From assembly GCA_021811225.1 (NCBI GenBank), contig JAJZPJ010000068.1, positions 1-12,722 of the forward strand: DNA of 12,722 nucleotides, read 5' to 3'. Of this stretch, positions 1-7,691 are shown piece by piece. The notes beneath the pieces were generated by a model. It made no database searches and was not told where the DNA came from. It saw nothing but the letters and a program-made list of their open reading frames with translations. How positions within the stretch are numbered: position 1 is the stretch's first letter; every line of letters begins with the position of its first letter. This stretch comes from Pseudomonadota bacterium (GTDB lineage Bacteria > Pseudomonadota > Gammaproteobacteria > Burkholderiales > Rhodocyclaceae). Made by a program: the position numbers and the translations under genes.

Positions 1-61
1 TGGCGGCTCACGATTGGAAGTTTCTCGATGGACTCCCGAAAATGTCAAACTTCTACTGCCT

Positions 62-137
62 CCCCGGCAGAGCCGGGGGATCTCCCCTGGCGGTTTAGTT
101 GAATACCCCCGGCGAGCCGGGGGCTTAGCTCGCTAAG
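62..137. repeat. Cluster of three tight palindromic hairpins (REP-like or terminator region)
   Basis: Three perfect inverted repeats lie in tandem. CCCCGGC (62-68) and GCCGGGG (72-78) are separated by AGA. CCCCCGGC (106-113) and GCCGGGGG (116-123) are separated by GA. CTTAGC (124-129) and GCTAAG (132-137) are separated by TC, and the last overlaps the stop codon of the MFS gene (133-135). No T-run follows any stem on either strand, so none is a textbook intrinsic terminator, although they could still stop or stabilise the mRNA of the minus-strand operon. The first two stems are nearly the same sequence, which suggests a repeated REP-like unit or the remnant end of a mobile element. Bases 1-61 show no convincing gene. 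Confidence 0.6.
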
Positions 138-1458
138 TTACCGAAGCAGTATTCAGTTGTGCAGTCGTAGCGTGTTTTCTGGCTCCAATCCAGATTGCCG
201 ATAGCGCACTGACTAGCCCCGAAAAACAGACGTAGGAAGCGATAAGCCATGGCTCTCCGTTGCCTTCCTTGAGCAGGTAGGTGGCGATAATCGGAGTGAT
301 GCCGCTGGCGAATATCCCAGAGAATTGATATACGAACGAGACGCCCGAGTAGCGAACCTTGGCATCGAACAACTCTGAGAACAGCGCTGCTTCAGGCCCA
401 TAGATCGAGGCGTAGAGTATGCCGAATGGCAGGATGATCGCGAGCCAAACAAGCCTGATATCGCCGCCGCTGTGGTTCATCAGCCAGAAGCCGGCAAACG
501 CTGAAAGACCGGTCAATAGCGAACCCCAGAAATAAATGCGGGTTCGGCCAACTTTGTCCGACAGATACCCAAAGAAAGGGATGGTCACGACCATGACCAT
601 GGCAGCCACCATGACCGCCAACAATGCGTCGGTTCTGGCGATCTTCAATGTCTGGGTCAGATAAGCGATAGAAAACACGCCAAAGATGTTAAAGAACACG
701 CCGTCGATGTACCGCGCGCCCATGCCGGCAAGCACATTCCCGGGATATTTGGTGAGCACGTCCATGATTGGCAGTTTGACGAGCTCTCCTGATTTCTTCA
801 CCTTCGAGAACTCGGGAGTCTCCATCACATTGAGACGGATGTACATGCCGATGGACACGAGAACGATTGAGAACACAAATGCAACCCGCCAGCCCCAGGA
901 CAAAAACTGCGCATTGGTAAGTGATGACGAGAGCAGGGCAACCACGCCAGCCGCTAGGCACAGACCGATGGCCAAGCCGATTTGCGGAATGCTGGCATAA
1001 AGGCCGCGTTTTTCCTTCGGCGCATACTCGAACGCCATCAAAACGGCACCCCCCCATTCCCCGCCCAAACCGATACCTTGACAAACGCGGAGGAAAAGCA
1101 ACAGCAACGGAGCCCATATGCCGATCTGTTGATAGGTCGGCAACAGACCAATTAGCACTGTTGCCACGCCCATGATCATGAGGGTCATGACCAGCATGGT
1201 TTTACGCCCGAGCTTGTCGCCGAAATGACCGAAAATTACGCCGCCCAGAGGACGGGTCAGAAAACCTACAGCAAAGGTTCCATAAGCCAGCATGATGGAA
1301 ATCAAGGGATCGGCATTGGGGAAAAAAAGCTTGTTGAATACGATCCCAGCCACCACCCCATAGAGGAAGAAGTCGTACCACTCGATGGTCGCTCCGATGA
1401 GGCTGGCCATAATCACCCGCCTTACGGCTAAAGCATTTGTCTGTTGCGGTTTGCTCAT
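133..1458 (-). CDS. iseU: MFS transporter of the metabolite:H+ symporter (MHS) type, probable isethionate importer (IseU-like)
   Basis: A 441-residue inner-membrane permease of normal length for the MHS group of the major facilitator superfamily (relatives of ProP, KgtP and ShiA). Visible motifs are GATIEWYDFFLYG (22-34) in helix 1, GHFGDKLGRK (77-86) in the loop between helices 2 and 3, and RVCQGIGLGGEWGGA (124-138) in helix 4. A second-half copy of the loop motif, FGYLSDKVGR, lies at about 296-305. About twelve hydrophobic segments are evident. The start is supported by GGAG at 1466-1469, 7 bases before ATG. It follows the GMC dehydrogenase gene by 51 bases on the same strand, so the two are probably co-transcribed. 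MHS-type permeases are known to accompany isethionate dehydrogenase genes (iseU beside iseJ). The substrate here is inferred from that context and from xsc nearby. Another small organic anion remains possible. Confidence 0.85.
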   Translation of the reverse strand: MSKPQQTNALAVRRVIMASLIGATIEWYDFFLYGVVAGIVFNKLFFPNADPLISIMLAYGTFAVGFLTRPLGGVIFGHFGDKLGRKTMLVMTLMIMGVATVLIGLLPTYQQIGIWAPLLLLFLRVCQGIGLGGEWGGAVLMAFEYAPKEKRGLYASIPQIGLAIGLCLAAGVVALLSSSLTNAQFLSWGWRVAFVFSIVLVSIGMYIRLNVMETPEFSKVKKSGELVKLPIMDVLTKYPGNVLAGMGARYIDGVFFNIFGVFSIAYLTQTLKIARTDALLAVMVAAMVMVVTIPFFGYLSDKVGRTRIYFWGSLLTGLSAFAGFWLMNHSGGDIRLVWLAIILPFGILYASIYGPEAALFSELFDAKVRYSGVSFVYQFSGIFASGITPIIATYLLKEGNGEPWLIASYVCFSGLVSALSAIWIGARKHATTAQLNTASVT

Positions 1459-1509
1459 GATTTGTCTCCGGTAAATAGGTTTCTTCTAGAAGCGCTGTCG
1501 TTGCTGGCG

Positions 1510-3138
1510 TTAAGAGCTTTTGATTTGGTGCAGGGGCGACGGCCATTGGTTGTCCGCGAGAATCATGTCGGCGGCCTTTTCGGCGATCATGACCGTTGGG
1601 GCGTGGGTGTTTCCCGACACGATTTCGGGCATGATCGAGCAATCGACGACGCGCAACCGCTCTATCCCGTGCACTTTCAGTCGTTCGTCGACAACGGCCA
1701 TCGGGTCACCGCCCATCTTGCAGGTTCCGGCCGGGTGGTAGATCGACTGGCTGTAGCGGCGGGCGGCGTCGAGAAGTTCGGCGTCGGACTGATATTGCTT
1801 GCCGGGTACGAACTCGGAAAGGATGTGGGGAGCAAGCGAAGGTGCTTGTGCGATGCGCCGGGCCACTTTGATCCCGCCTATCACCACCGCATGATCACGC
1901 TCATCGGACAGGTAGTTAGGGTGGATGGCGGGATACTGCAGGGCGTCTGCCGACACGATTTCGATGCTGCCGCGGCTGTATGGCCGCAACTGGCAGACCG
2001 ATGAAGTGAATGCCGAGAACCGATGCGGGCCTTCGCCCGGTTTGTCGGCGCTCAAAGGTTGCATGTGAAACTGGATGTCGGGTCGCTCAGCGTCGGGCTT
2101 GGAACGGGTGAAGATCACCACCTGACTCGCCGCCAGCGTCAGCGGACCGGTACGGGACAGCATATACTGCAATCCGATCCACAATTTGTTGAACGGATTG
2201 TTGACTTCGTCGTTCAGCGTTCGCTCACGCGTTTTGAACACCAAGCGCACCTGGAGGTGATCTTGCAGGTTCCTCCCGACTCCGGGGAGATGGTGGACCA
2301 TCGGAACCCCGACTTTGCCAAGAAGTTCGGACGGGCCGACGCCGGAACATTGCAGGATCTGAGGCGATCCGATGGCTCCCGCTGAAAGAATGACCTCGGC
2401 GGCTGCGCGGGCCTGGTGAAGCTGACCGCCTTGCCGGTATTCGACGCCGACCGCACGCTTGCCTTTGAACAGCACCCGCGTGGTCTGGGCGTTGATCATG
2501 ACAATCAGGTTCTGGCGACTTCTGGCAGGGCGCAAAAATCCCTTGGCACTGCTCCAGCGGAATCCTTGGTAAGCGTTCTGCTGAAAGTAGCCGACACCCT
2601 CCTGCGTTGCTCCGTTGCAGTCCTCGTTGAATGGAATGCCAATATCTTTGGCGCCGGCGATGAAATGCTCGGCAATCGGGCGCCGCAGCCTGAGATCGGA
2701 GACCTTCAGGAGGCCGCCTACACCGTGGTATTCATCGGCACCACGCTCCTGGTCTTCCGACTTCTTGAAGTAGGGCAGTATCTCGGCGTAGCTCCAGCCC
2801 TTGTTCCCCAGCTCAAACCAACGGTCGTAGTCCTGACGCTGCCCCCGAACGTAGAGCAGACCGTTGAGTGAACTCGATCCACCCAATACCTTGCCGCGCG
2901 GCCACTGTAGCTGACGGTTGGCAATGCCCTCGTCCGGCTCCGTGACGTAGCACCAATCGAGTTTCGGGTTGTGCATCGTCTTGAAGTAGCCCACCGGGAT
3001 GTGGATCCACGGATTGCGATCCGAGCCGCCGGCTTCGAGAAGCAGGACCCGGACGCCTGGATCCGCGGACAGTCGATTGGCCAGTACACAACCCGCAGAG
3101 CCTGCTCCGACCACAATGTAGTCAACTTCCACCGACAT
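1510..3138 (-). CDS. iseJ: GMC-family FAD-dependent alcohol dehydrogenase, probable isethionate dehydrogenase (IseJ-like)
   Basis: A 542-residue glucose-methanol-choline oxidoreductase. The Rossmann FAD motif is GAGSAG (11-16), with the ribose-binding acid in LLLEAGG (32-38). The first GMC signature runs from PRGKVLGGSSSLNG (80-93) through RGQRQDYDRW (98-107). The second is GAIGSPQILQCSGVGP (254-269). The active-site base is His468 in YHPAGTCKMG, and the partner position is His512 in GNTHAPT. No signal peptide or membrane helix is visible. The start at 3138 is chosen over the upstream in-frame ATG at 3180 because GGGAGA (3147-3152) sits 8 bases before it and the FAD motif then begins at the usual distance. 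Many such genes are annotated choline dehydrogenase, but no betB, betI or choline transporter is present. The MHS transporter, IclR regulator and nearby xsc instead fit IseJ, the membrane-associated isethionate dehydrogenase described in Cupriavidus necator. Its product, sulfoacetaldehyde, is the Xsc substrate. The family is certain; the substrate is an inference. Confidence 0.85.
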   Translation of the reverse strand: MSVEVDYIVVGAGSAGCVLANRLSADPGVRVLLLEAGGSDRNPWIHIPVGYFKTMHNPKLDWCYVTEPDEGIANRQLQWPRGKVLGGSSSLNGLLYVRGQRQDYDRWFELGNKGWSYAEILPYFKKSEDQERGADEYHGVGGLLKVSDLRLRRPIAEHFIAGAKDIGIPFNEDCNGATQEGVGYFQQNAYQGFRWSSAKGFLRPARSRQNLIVMINAQTTRVLFKGKRAVGVEYRQGGQLHQARAAAEVILSAGAIGSPQILQCSGVGPSELLGKVGVPMVHHLPGVGRNLQDHLQVRLVFKTRERTLNDEVNNPFNKLWIGLQYMLSRTGPLTLAASQVVIFTRSKPDAERPDIQFHMQPLSADKPGEGPHRFSAFTSSVCQLRPYSRGSIEIVSADALQYPAIHPNYLSDERDHAVVIGGIKVARRIAQAPSLAPHILSEFVPGKQYQSDAELLDAARRYSQSIYHPAGTCKMGGDPMAVVDERLKVHGIERLRVVDCSIMPEIVSGNTHAPTVMIAEKAADMILADNQWPSPLHQIKSS

Positions 3139-3208
3139 GATGCCTGTCTCCCAAATGCGTCGGCCGGCACCAAGAGCCATGACCAGTCGCCTAGACTTAC
3201 GAATAAAA

Positions 3209-3225
3209 TGAAACGGTGTGTTTCA
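3209..3225. promoter_or_regulatory. Perfect palindrome in the divergent iseJ/iseR promoter region, candidate IclR operator
   Basis: TGAAAC-GGTGT-GTTTCA is a perfect 6-5-6 inverted repeat between divergent genes, the usual place for an IclR-family operator. On the plus strand it lies just upstream of TATGAT (3227-3232), a good -10 candidate for the regulator gene. On the minus strand it contains most of TTGAAA (3221-3226), a possible -35 for the dehydrogenase/transporter operon. A protein bound here could therefore control both directions. Binding is inferred from position and symmetry only. Confidence 0.6.
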
Positions 3226-3283
3226 ATATGATGCGCGGTGACTATTAACCATCGAAAAAAACGGATCAAGAAGAATCAGCATC

Positions 3284-3288
3284 GGAGG
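3284..3288 (+). promoter_or_regulatory. Ribosome-binding site that fixes the iseR start
   Basis: GGAGG sits 6 bases before the ATG at 3295. The earlier in-frame ATG at 3238 has no comparable site and would fall at about the predicted transcription start of TATGAT (3227-3232), so 3295 is preferred. Confidence 0.7.
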
Positions 3289-3294
3289 CGAATA

Positions 3295-4149
3295 ATGAAA
3301 CGAAAAACGGGCGAGTTGGATCAATATCGCACTGCAGCATGGCCGGAGCCTGAGGCTACTGAAGAGAGCGATCCGGGATGCCCGGACTCTCGCAACGATG
3401 TCCGGCGCCTGCGACCGTTGACGGTTCTGGAGCACCTGAGTGAAGCGTCGCAACCGCTGACGCTGGCCCAGTTGAGCAAGCTGATGCGGGTGCCAAAAAG
3501 TACTTTGATGCGATTGCTGCGTTCCATGGAAATGCACGGCTATGTGCTGCACATGCCGGCTGAGCGTGGTTTTGTTACGGGTGTCCGATCTGCCACGCTC
3601 GCCCTGAGAACGCTGCGCGGCTCAAACATACGACGCGAATGTCGAGCGGTGCTTCGCGGTCTGGTAAAAAAGCTCGGCGAAACCTGCAATCTGACGGTGC
3701 CCGATGCCGGTCGCGTGCTCTATGTTGAGCGGATCGATACGACTGCACCCCTGAGAATGCATTTACAACCGGGCACCCTGGTGCCCATGCATTGCACGGC
3801 AAGCGGCAAACTGTTTCTTGCCTCAATGTCTCTTCTGGAAAGGCGTAGTGTTCTTGCTCATCTGCCGCTGACCAAGCCTTCCCCGCGCACGATCATTGAT
3901 CGCCAGAAACTCGATATCGAACTCGACAAAATCGCCAGAGATGATTTCGGCATAGACAATGAGGAATTCGTCCGCGGCATGGTCGCCGTGGCGGTGCCGG
4001 TGCGCAGTAATGACAACAAATTGGTGGCAGCCATTGCTTGCCATGCCCCGACTGCGCGTATGTCGCTGGCTGAACTGCGGAACGGGGTGCCAGAACTGCG
4101 CGCGGCCGCCGACGCAATGAGACAGGTTTTATTTCCGGCAAAGTCTTGA
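3295..4149 (+). CDS. iseR: IclR-family transcriptional regulator, probable regulator of the ise-like genes
   Basis: A 284-residue DNA-binding regulator. It has a winged helix-turn-helix at about 38-95 (recognition segment near LSKLMRVPKSTLMRLLRSME) and an IclR effector domain at about 110-280. That domain includes GETCNLTV (128-135), RIDTTAPLRMHLQPG (146-160) and HCTASGKLFLASM (166-178). The roughly 37 residues before the helix-turn-helix are polar and look unstructured. It is divergent from the dehydrogenase/transporter operon and has a palindrome in the shared spacer, so it most likely controls that operon and itself. IclR proteins can repress or activate; the likely ligand is isethionate or its oxidation product. 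From memory, an IclR-type regulator also accompanies iseJ and iseU in Cupriavidus. The effector domain closely resembles that of the second IclR protein in the window (7850-8665). Confidence 0.85.
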   Translation: MKRKTGELDQYRTAAWPEPEATEESDPGCPDSRNDVRRLRPLTVLEHLSEASQPLTLAQLSKLMRVPKSTLMRLLRSMEMHGYVLHMPAERGFVTGVRSATLALRTLRGSNIRRECRAVLRGLVKKLGETCNLTVPDAGRVLYVERIDTTAPLRMHLQPGTLVPMHCTASGKLFLASMSLLERRSVLAHLPLTKPSPRTIIDRQKLDIELDKIARDDFGIDNEEFVRGMVAVAVPVRSNDNKLVAAIACHAPTARMSLAELRNGVPELRAAADAMRQVLFPAKS

Positions 4150-4509
4150 CTTGTGCCGCAGCGAATGACGGCTCTCGCATACCGGTCGCTTACACCCAAG
4201 GTAAGCCCGGCATCGATCAACTGTTGAGCAGCCAGCGTTCGTCACACTAAGCGGCCGTCCCCCGACCAGCCGGTGACAGACCGGCACCGCCACTGCCGAT
4301 CCCAACTGAACGCGCACGACCAGCGCCAGCGTAGCGTCAAACGCCTTCTGCACTCGCGGGCGAACGCGAGTGCCCAGATATGAGTTTAGATTATATAACT
4401 TATGTCAGTACCTTTTATCATTTGCTGCATCGCAACAATACAGGTACTATCAACTTGAAATTGCTTTTGCAGCCTTCTGACCGTCATCTACACATTAGGA
4501 AATATTGCT
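4150..4509. other. Intergenic spacer with small hairpins and an AT-rich patch
   Basis: This 360-base stretch holds no gene I can support. GCTTAC (4188-4193) and GTAAGC (4201-4206) form a 6-bp stem 38 bases after the iseR stop, a possible weak terminator without a T-run. GCACTCGCG (4350-4358) and CGCGAGTGC (4365-4373) form a 9-bp perfect stem with a 6-base loop. From about 4378 to 4510 the DNA is markedly AT-rich and probably carries the promoter of the small downstream ORF. One weak candidate is TTGCTG with TACTAT 17 bases further on, ending at 4449. A minus-strand reading frame at 4129-4353 has no recognisable domain and is not called. Confidence 0.5.
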
Positions 4510-4779
4510 ATGAAAGCGCAACTACAGAATGCAGGTCGCGTTATTGACTTTGACGTCGCTCTGGCTTCCATCAATTTGCTGGAAAGAGACCGCGTGCGGA
4601 CGAGAGCCGATCTTGTCCGCGCTGAATTCGTGGTCGATCTGCTGGCTAAGGCCACAAACACCCTGGGAAAATGTGCGGACACCCTCAGGAATGGAGTCGT
4701 CAGTATTCTTGCCTCAAGGTTCGGCCGTTGCCAGGACCGGGCCGCAGAAGTGGCCCGGCAAGAGGCGACTGGTCGATAA
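4510..4779 (+). CDS. Small hypothetical protein, 89 residues
   Basis: I do not recognise this protein. It begins MKAQLQNAGRVIDFDVALAS and is rich in Arg, Ala, Leu and Val, with no signal peptide, membrane segment or Cys/His metal motif. Residues from about 14 to 65 look largely helical and amphipathic. AGGA (4497-4500) lies 9 bases before the ATG, and an AT-rich likely promoter region precedes it, so it is a plausible gene. It converges on pta, whose stop codon is 50 bases beyond its own. Short helical proteins beginning with an acidic-hydrophobic strand-like segment are common orphans in proteobacteria. It may be unrelated to the sulfonate genes, and it could be a chance ORF. Confidence 0.45.
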   Translation: MKAQLQNAGRVIDFDVALASINLLERDRVRTRADLVRAEFVVDLLAKATNTLGKCADTLRNGVVSILASRFGRCQDRAAEVARQEATGR

Positions 4780-4781
4780 GC

Positions 4782-4831
4782 GAAAGCCTCTCCTGTTAGC
4801 AGAAACGAGACGGCCGAGCCGGCAGGCTTTC
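4782..4831. terminator. Inverted repeat between convergent genes, possible bidirectional terminator
   Basis: GAAAGCCT (4782-4789) pairs perfectly with AGGCTTTC (4824-4831) across a 34-base loop that contains further GC-rich self-complementary sequence (GGCCGAGCC). It lies between the stops of the small ORF and pta. The long loop makes it a weak terminator prediction. Confidence 0.3.
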
Positions 4832-5828
4832 ATGGCCTGTAGGCTTGCAAGACCGTGACCGCGATCACATGAAAGATATCCTCGGCGCTGCATCCGCGTG
4901 AGAGATCATTTGCCGGCTTGGCCAGCCCCTGCAGCACTGGGCCGATAGCGACGGCGCCACCGATGCGCTCGGCCATCTTGTAGCCGATGTTGCCCGCCTC
5001 GAGGTTCGGGAAGATCAGCACGTTGGCTCGACCTTTCACCTTGGATTCAGGCAGCTTGCGCTTGGCGATCTCGGCAACGATGGCAACGTCGAGCTGCACG
5101 TCGTCATCGATGGCCAGATTCGGCCGGTGAGACTTCACCCGAGCGGCGGCCGCCACCACCTTATCCACCGCTGCATGCTTTGCACTACCGTTTGTGGAAA
5201 ACGAGAGCATTGCCACGCGCGGCTCTTCCATCAGCAGGGTGCGCGCGCTGTCCGCCGCCATCATGGCGATCTCGGAGAGCTCCTCGGCGCTCGGATCGAC
5301 CACCAGGGCACAATCGGAAAAGATCAGTCCGCCTTGCAGCGGGTGAAACGATTCGCATAGCATCATCAGGAAGAAACTGGAGACCAGTTTGAAGCCTGGA
5401 TCGACGCCGATGACCTGGATCGCGGTACGGACGACGTCGGCCGTGGTGTGCAACGCTCCCGAGACGGTGCCCTCGGCGTGGCCACAGCGAACCAACAAAT
5501 CGGCGCAGACGAGGGGCTCCCTCGCCAGCGCCTCCGCCTGCTTGAGAGACATTCCCTTGTGCTGCCGCAATTCGAACAGCGCTTGTGCCAGTTGCTGCTG
5601 GAGTGGCGCGTCGGCAGGGTCATGGAAGCTGATGTCGGCGAGATCGAGCCGGCGCGATCGAGCGAGTTCCAACGCGCGGGGTCGATCGCCCACCAGGATG
5701 ATTCGGGCAATACCCTCGCGCGTGGCGCGCACCGCAGCTTCAAGAACCCTGGGGTCGTCGCCTTCCGATAGGGCGATGCGTACCGGCTTGCTGCGGGCCT
5801 GTTCGATGATCCGGTTGAGTACTTTCAT
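4830..5828 (-). CDS. pta: Phosphate acetyltransferase (phosphotransacetylase)
   Basis: Cytosolic enzyme converting acetyl phosphate and CoA to acetyl-CoA and phosphate. At 332 residues it is the short single-domain PTA_PTB form, without the N-terminal DRTGG/CobB-like regions of long Pta. Family features are RIALSEGDDPRVLEAA near the N-terminus, GTVSGALHTTADVVRTAIQV at about 119-138, FSTNGSAKH in the middle, and a C-terminal core with NVLIFPNLEAGNIGYKMAER, GPVLQGLAKPANDLSRGCS and EDIFHVIAVTVLQ. The ATG at 5828 has only a weak Shine-Dalgarno match, and the gene starts 39 bases after the xsc stop, so it is probably translated from the xsc message. The xsc-pta order is the standard pairing in sulfonate degraders: Pta uses the acetyl phosphate that Xsc releases. 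Confidence 0.95.
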   Translation of the reverse strand: MKVLNRIIEQARSKPVRIALSEGDDPRVLEAAVRATREGIARIILVGDRPRALELARSRRLDLADISFHDPADAPLQQQLAQALFELRQHKGMSLKQAEALAREPLVCADLLVRCGHAEGTVSGALHTTADVVRTAIQVIGVDPGFKLVSSFFLMMLCESFHPLQGGLIFSDCALVVDPSAEELSEIAMMAADSARTLLMEEPRVAMLSFSTNGSAKHAAVDKVVAAAARVKSHRPNLAIDDDVQLDVAIVAEIAKRKLPESKVKGRANVLIFPNLEAGNIGYKMAERIGGAVAIGPVLQGLAKPANDLSRGCSAEDIFHVIAVTVLQAYRP

Positions 5829-5867
5829 CTGTCTAACTTTTCAGATCGGCCCGCCGCACCCCCCGCC

Positions 5868-7682
5868 TCAGACGTAATCCTTGTACTTGTCGAGGAAGCG
5901 GACGGGTTTGGAGAGCGCATCGCGGCGGAACGGGTCGCCGAGTTCGCGGGTGCACATGATCTCGATGATCGTGGTCTTGCCCTGGTTCATCTGCATGTCG
6001 ATGGCGCGCTTCAGCGCCGGGCCGACATCCTCGAGTTTGTCGACCACGATGCCTTCGGCGCCCATGGCGCGGGCGATGGCCGCGAAGCTCTGGTTATCGA
6101 GCTCGCCGGCGACGAAGCGACGGTTGTAGAAGTCCACCTGATTTTTCTTTTCCGCGCCCCATTGGCGGTTGTGGAAGACCACCGCGGTGACCGGAATATT
6201 GTGGCGCACGCAGGTCATGGTCTCCATCATGCTCATGCCCCAGGCGCCGTCGCCGGCGTAGGAGACGGCCGGACGATGGGGAGCGGCCACCTTGGCGCCG
6301 ATGATGGTCGGGAAGGCGTAGCCGCAGTTGCCGAAGCTCATCGCGGCGAAGAAGCTGCGCGGCTTCTCGAAGCGCAAGTAGCTGTTGGCCACCGAGTTGA
6401 TGTTGCCGATATCCGTCGACACCATCACGTCCTCGGGCATGGCCTTTTCGAGCTCGCGCAATACCTGGCGCGGATGCAGGTACTCCCCGCCCGAGAACGG
6501 TTTCTCCTTGGCGTTCTCCTCGATCACGTCGAGGCTGTACGGATCGCGCTCGTTGGTCCACTCGCCCAGTTCCTTCTCCCAGGCGGCCTTCTCCGCGGCG
6601 ATCTGCTTCGCGCGCTCGGCCCGGGTGGCATCGCACTCGAGGCTGCGCTGGGACAGGCGCTGGCTCAACGCCACAGCCGCCGCCTTGGCATCGCCGCAGA
6701 TGCCCACCGAGATCTTCTTGACCAGGCCCAGCATCTTGTTGTCGGCGTCGATCTGGATGATTTTCGCGTTCTTCGGCCAGTAATCCATGCCGTGCTGCGG
6801 CAGCGTGCCGAAGGGACCCAGGCGCGAGCCCAGCGCCACCACCACGTCGGCCTGGGCAATGAGCTTCATCGCCGCCTTGGAACCCTGGTAGCCGAGCGGA
6901 CCGCACCACAGCGGATGGCTGGCGGGAAACGAATCGTTGTGCAGATAGCTATTGACCACCGGCGCCCCGAGGCGCTCGGCCAGCGCCTGGCACTGCTCGA
7001 CCGCATCGGCCATCACCACGCCGCCGCCCGAGATGATCACCGGAAACTTGGCCTTGGCCAGCAGCTCGGCCGCCTCGTTGAGGCTCTGCTCGCCGCCGGC
7101 GCCGCGATCCAGGCGCGAGGGCTTGGGGATCTCGCAGGTGATCTCGCCGTAGAAATAATCGCGCGGAATGTTCAACTGGGTCGGCCCCATCTCGCTCATG
7201 GCGCGATCGAAGCAGCGGCCGGTGAACTCCGCCATGCGCGCCGGGTTGGTCACGTGGCCCTGGTACTTGGTGAACTCCTGGAACATCGGCAACTGGTTGC
7301 ACTCCTGGAATCCGCCCAGACCCATGCCCATGGTGCCGGTTTCGGGGGTGACGATGACCACCGGACTATGCGCCCAGAACGCCGCCGCGATGGCGGTCAC
7401 GCAGTTGCTGATCCCCGGACCGTTCTGGCCGATCACCAGTCCGTGGCGGCCCGAGACGCGCGAGTAGCCGTCGGCCATGTGGGCCGCGCCCTGCTCATGA
7501 ACCACGGGGATCAGGCGGATGCCGGCCGGCGCGAAGATATCCATGGCGTCCATGAAGGCCGAACCCATGATGCCGAACATGTCGGTCACGCCGTTGGCCA
7601 CCATGGTTTCCACGAAGGCTTCCGAAGGGGTCATCTTGGTCGGGCCGGTGGGCACCGTGCGCTTGGGGGCTTGATCGTTCAT
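5868..7682 (-). CDS. xsc: Sulfoacetaldehyde acetyltransferase (thiamine diphosphate dependent)
   Basis: Cleaves sulfoacetaldehyde with phosphate to acetyl phosphate and sulfite, the desulfonation step shared by taurine and isethionate catabolism. The 604 residues show the three-domain ThDP-enzyme plan. The N-terminal Pyr domain carries catalytic Glu63 in PVVHEQGAAHMADGYSR; the central domain spans about 200-345. The C-terminal PP domain has the Mg/ThDP motif GDGAWG (477-482) ending at Asn505 in FHNRQWG. The tail DPFRRDALSKPVRFLDKYKDYV region is characteristic of Xsc rather than acetolactate synthase. The start at 7682 (MNDQAPKR) is preferred to the upstream in-frame ATG at 7715 because AGGAGA (7692-7697) lies 9 bases before it. 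It leads an operon with pta and is divergent from an IclR regulator. Hand count of the first 40 codons gives 34 ending in G or C. Confidence 0.96.
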   Translation of the reverse strand: MNDQAPKRTVPTGPTKMTPSEAFVETMVANGVTDMFGIMGSAFMDAMDIFAPAGIRLIPVVHEQGAAHMADGYSRVSGRHGLVIGQNGPGISNCVTAIAAAFWAHSPVVIVTPETGTMGMGLGGFQECNQLPMFQEFTKYQGHVTNPARMAEFTGRCFDRAMSEMGPTQLNIPRDYFYGEITCEIPKPSRLDRGAGGEQSLNEAAELLAKAKFPVIISGGGVVMADAVEQCQALAERLGAPVVNSYLHNDSFPASHPLWCGPLGYQGSKAAMKLIAQADVVVALGSRLGPFGTLPQHGMDYWPKNAKIIQIDADNKMLGLVKKISVGICGDAKAAAVALSQRLSQRSLECDATRAERAKQIAAEKAAWEKELGEWTNERDPYSLDVIEENAKEKPFSGGEYLHPRQVLRELEKAMPEDVMVSTDIGNINSVANSYLRFEKPRSFFAAMSFGNCGYAFPTIIGAKVAAPHRPAVSYAGDGAWGMSMMETMTCVRHNIPVTAVVFHNRQWGAEKKNQVDFYNRRFVAGELDNQSFAAIARAMGAEGIVVDKLEDVGPALKRAIDMQMNQGKTTIIEIMCTRELGDPFRRDALSKPVRFLDKYKDYV

Positions 7683-7691
7683 GATGGGCTG

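Noticed and set aside
1510..3138. Choline dehydrogenase (betA) of a glycine-betaine operon
   Set aside because: No betB, betI or choline transporter is present. The neighbours are an MHS permease, an IclR regulator and xsc-pta, which fit isethionate better, though the substrate is not proven.
4129..4353. Minus-strand 74-codon frame in the spacer after iseR, considered as a gene remnant
   Set aside because: No recognisable domain, no good ribosome-binding site, and it overlaps the end of iseR.
5868..7682. Acetolactate synthase large subunit
   Set aside because: Same superfamily, but the length, the DPFRRDAL tail and the adjacent pta point to Xsc, and no ilvN-like small subunit follows.
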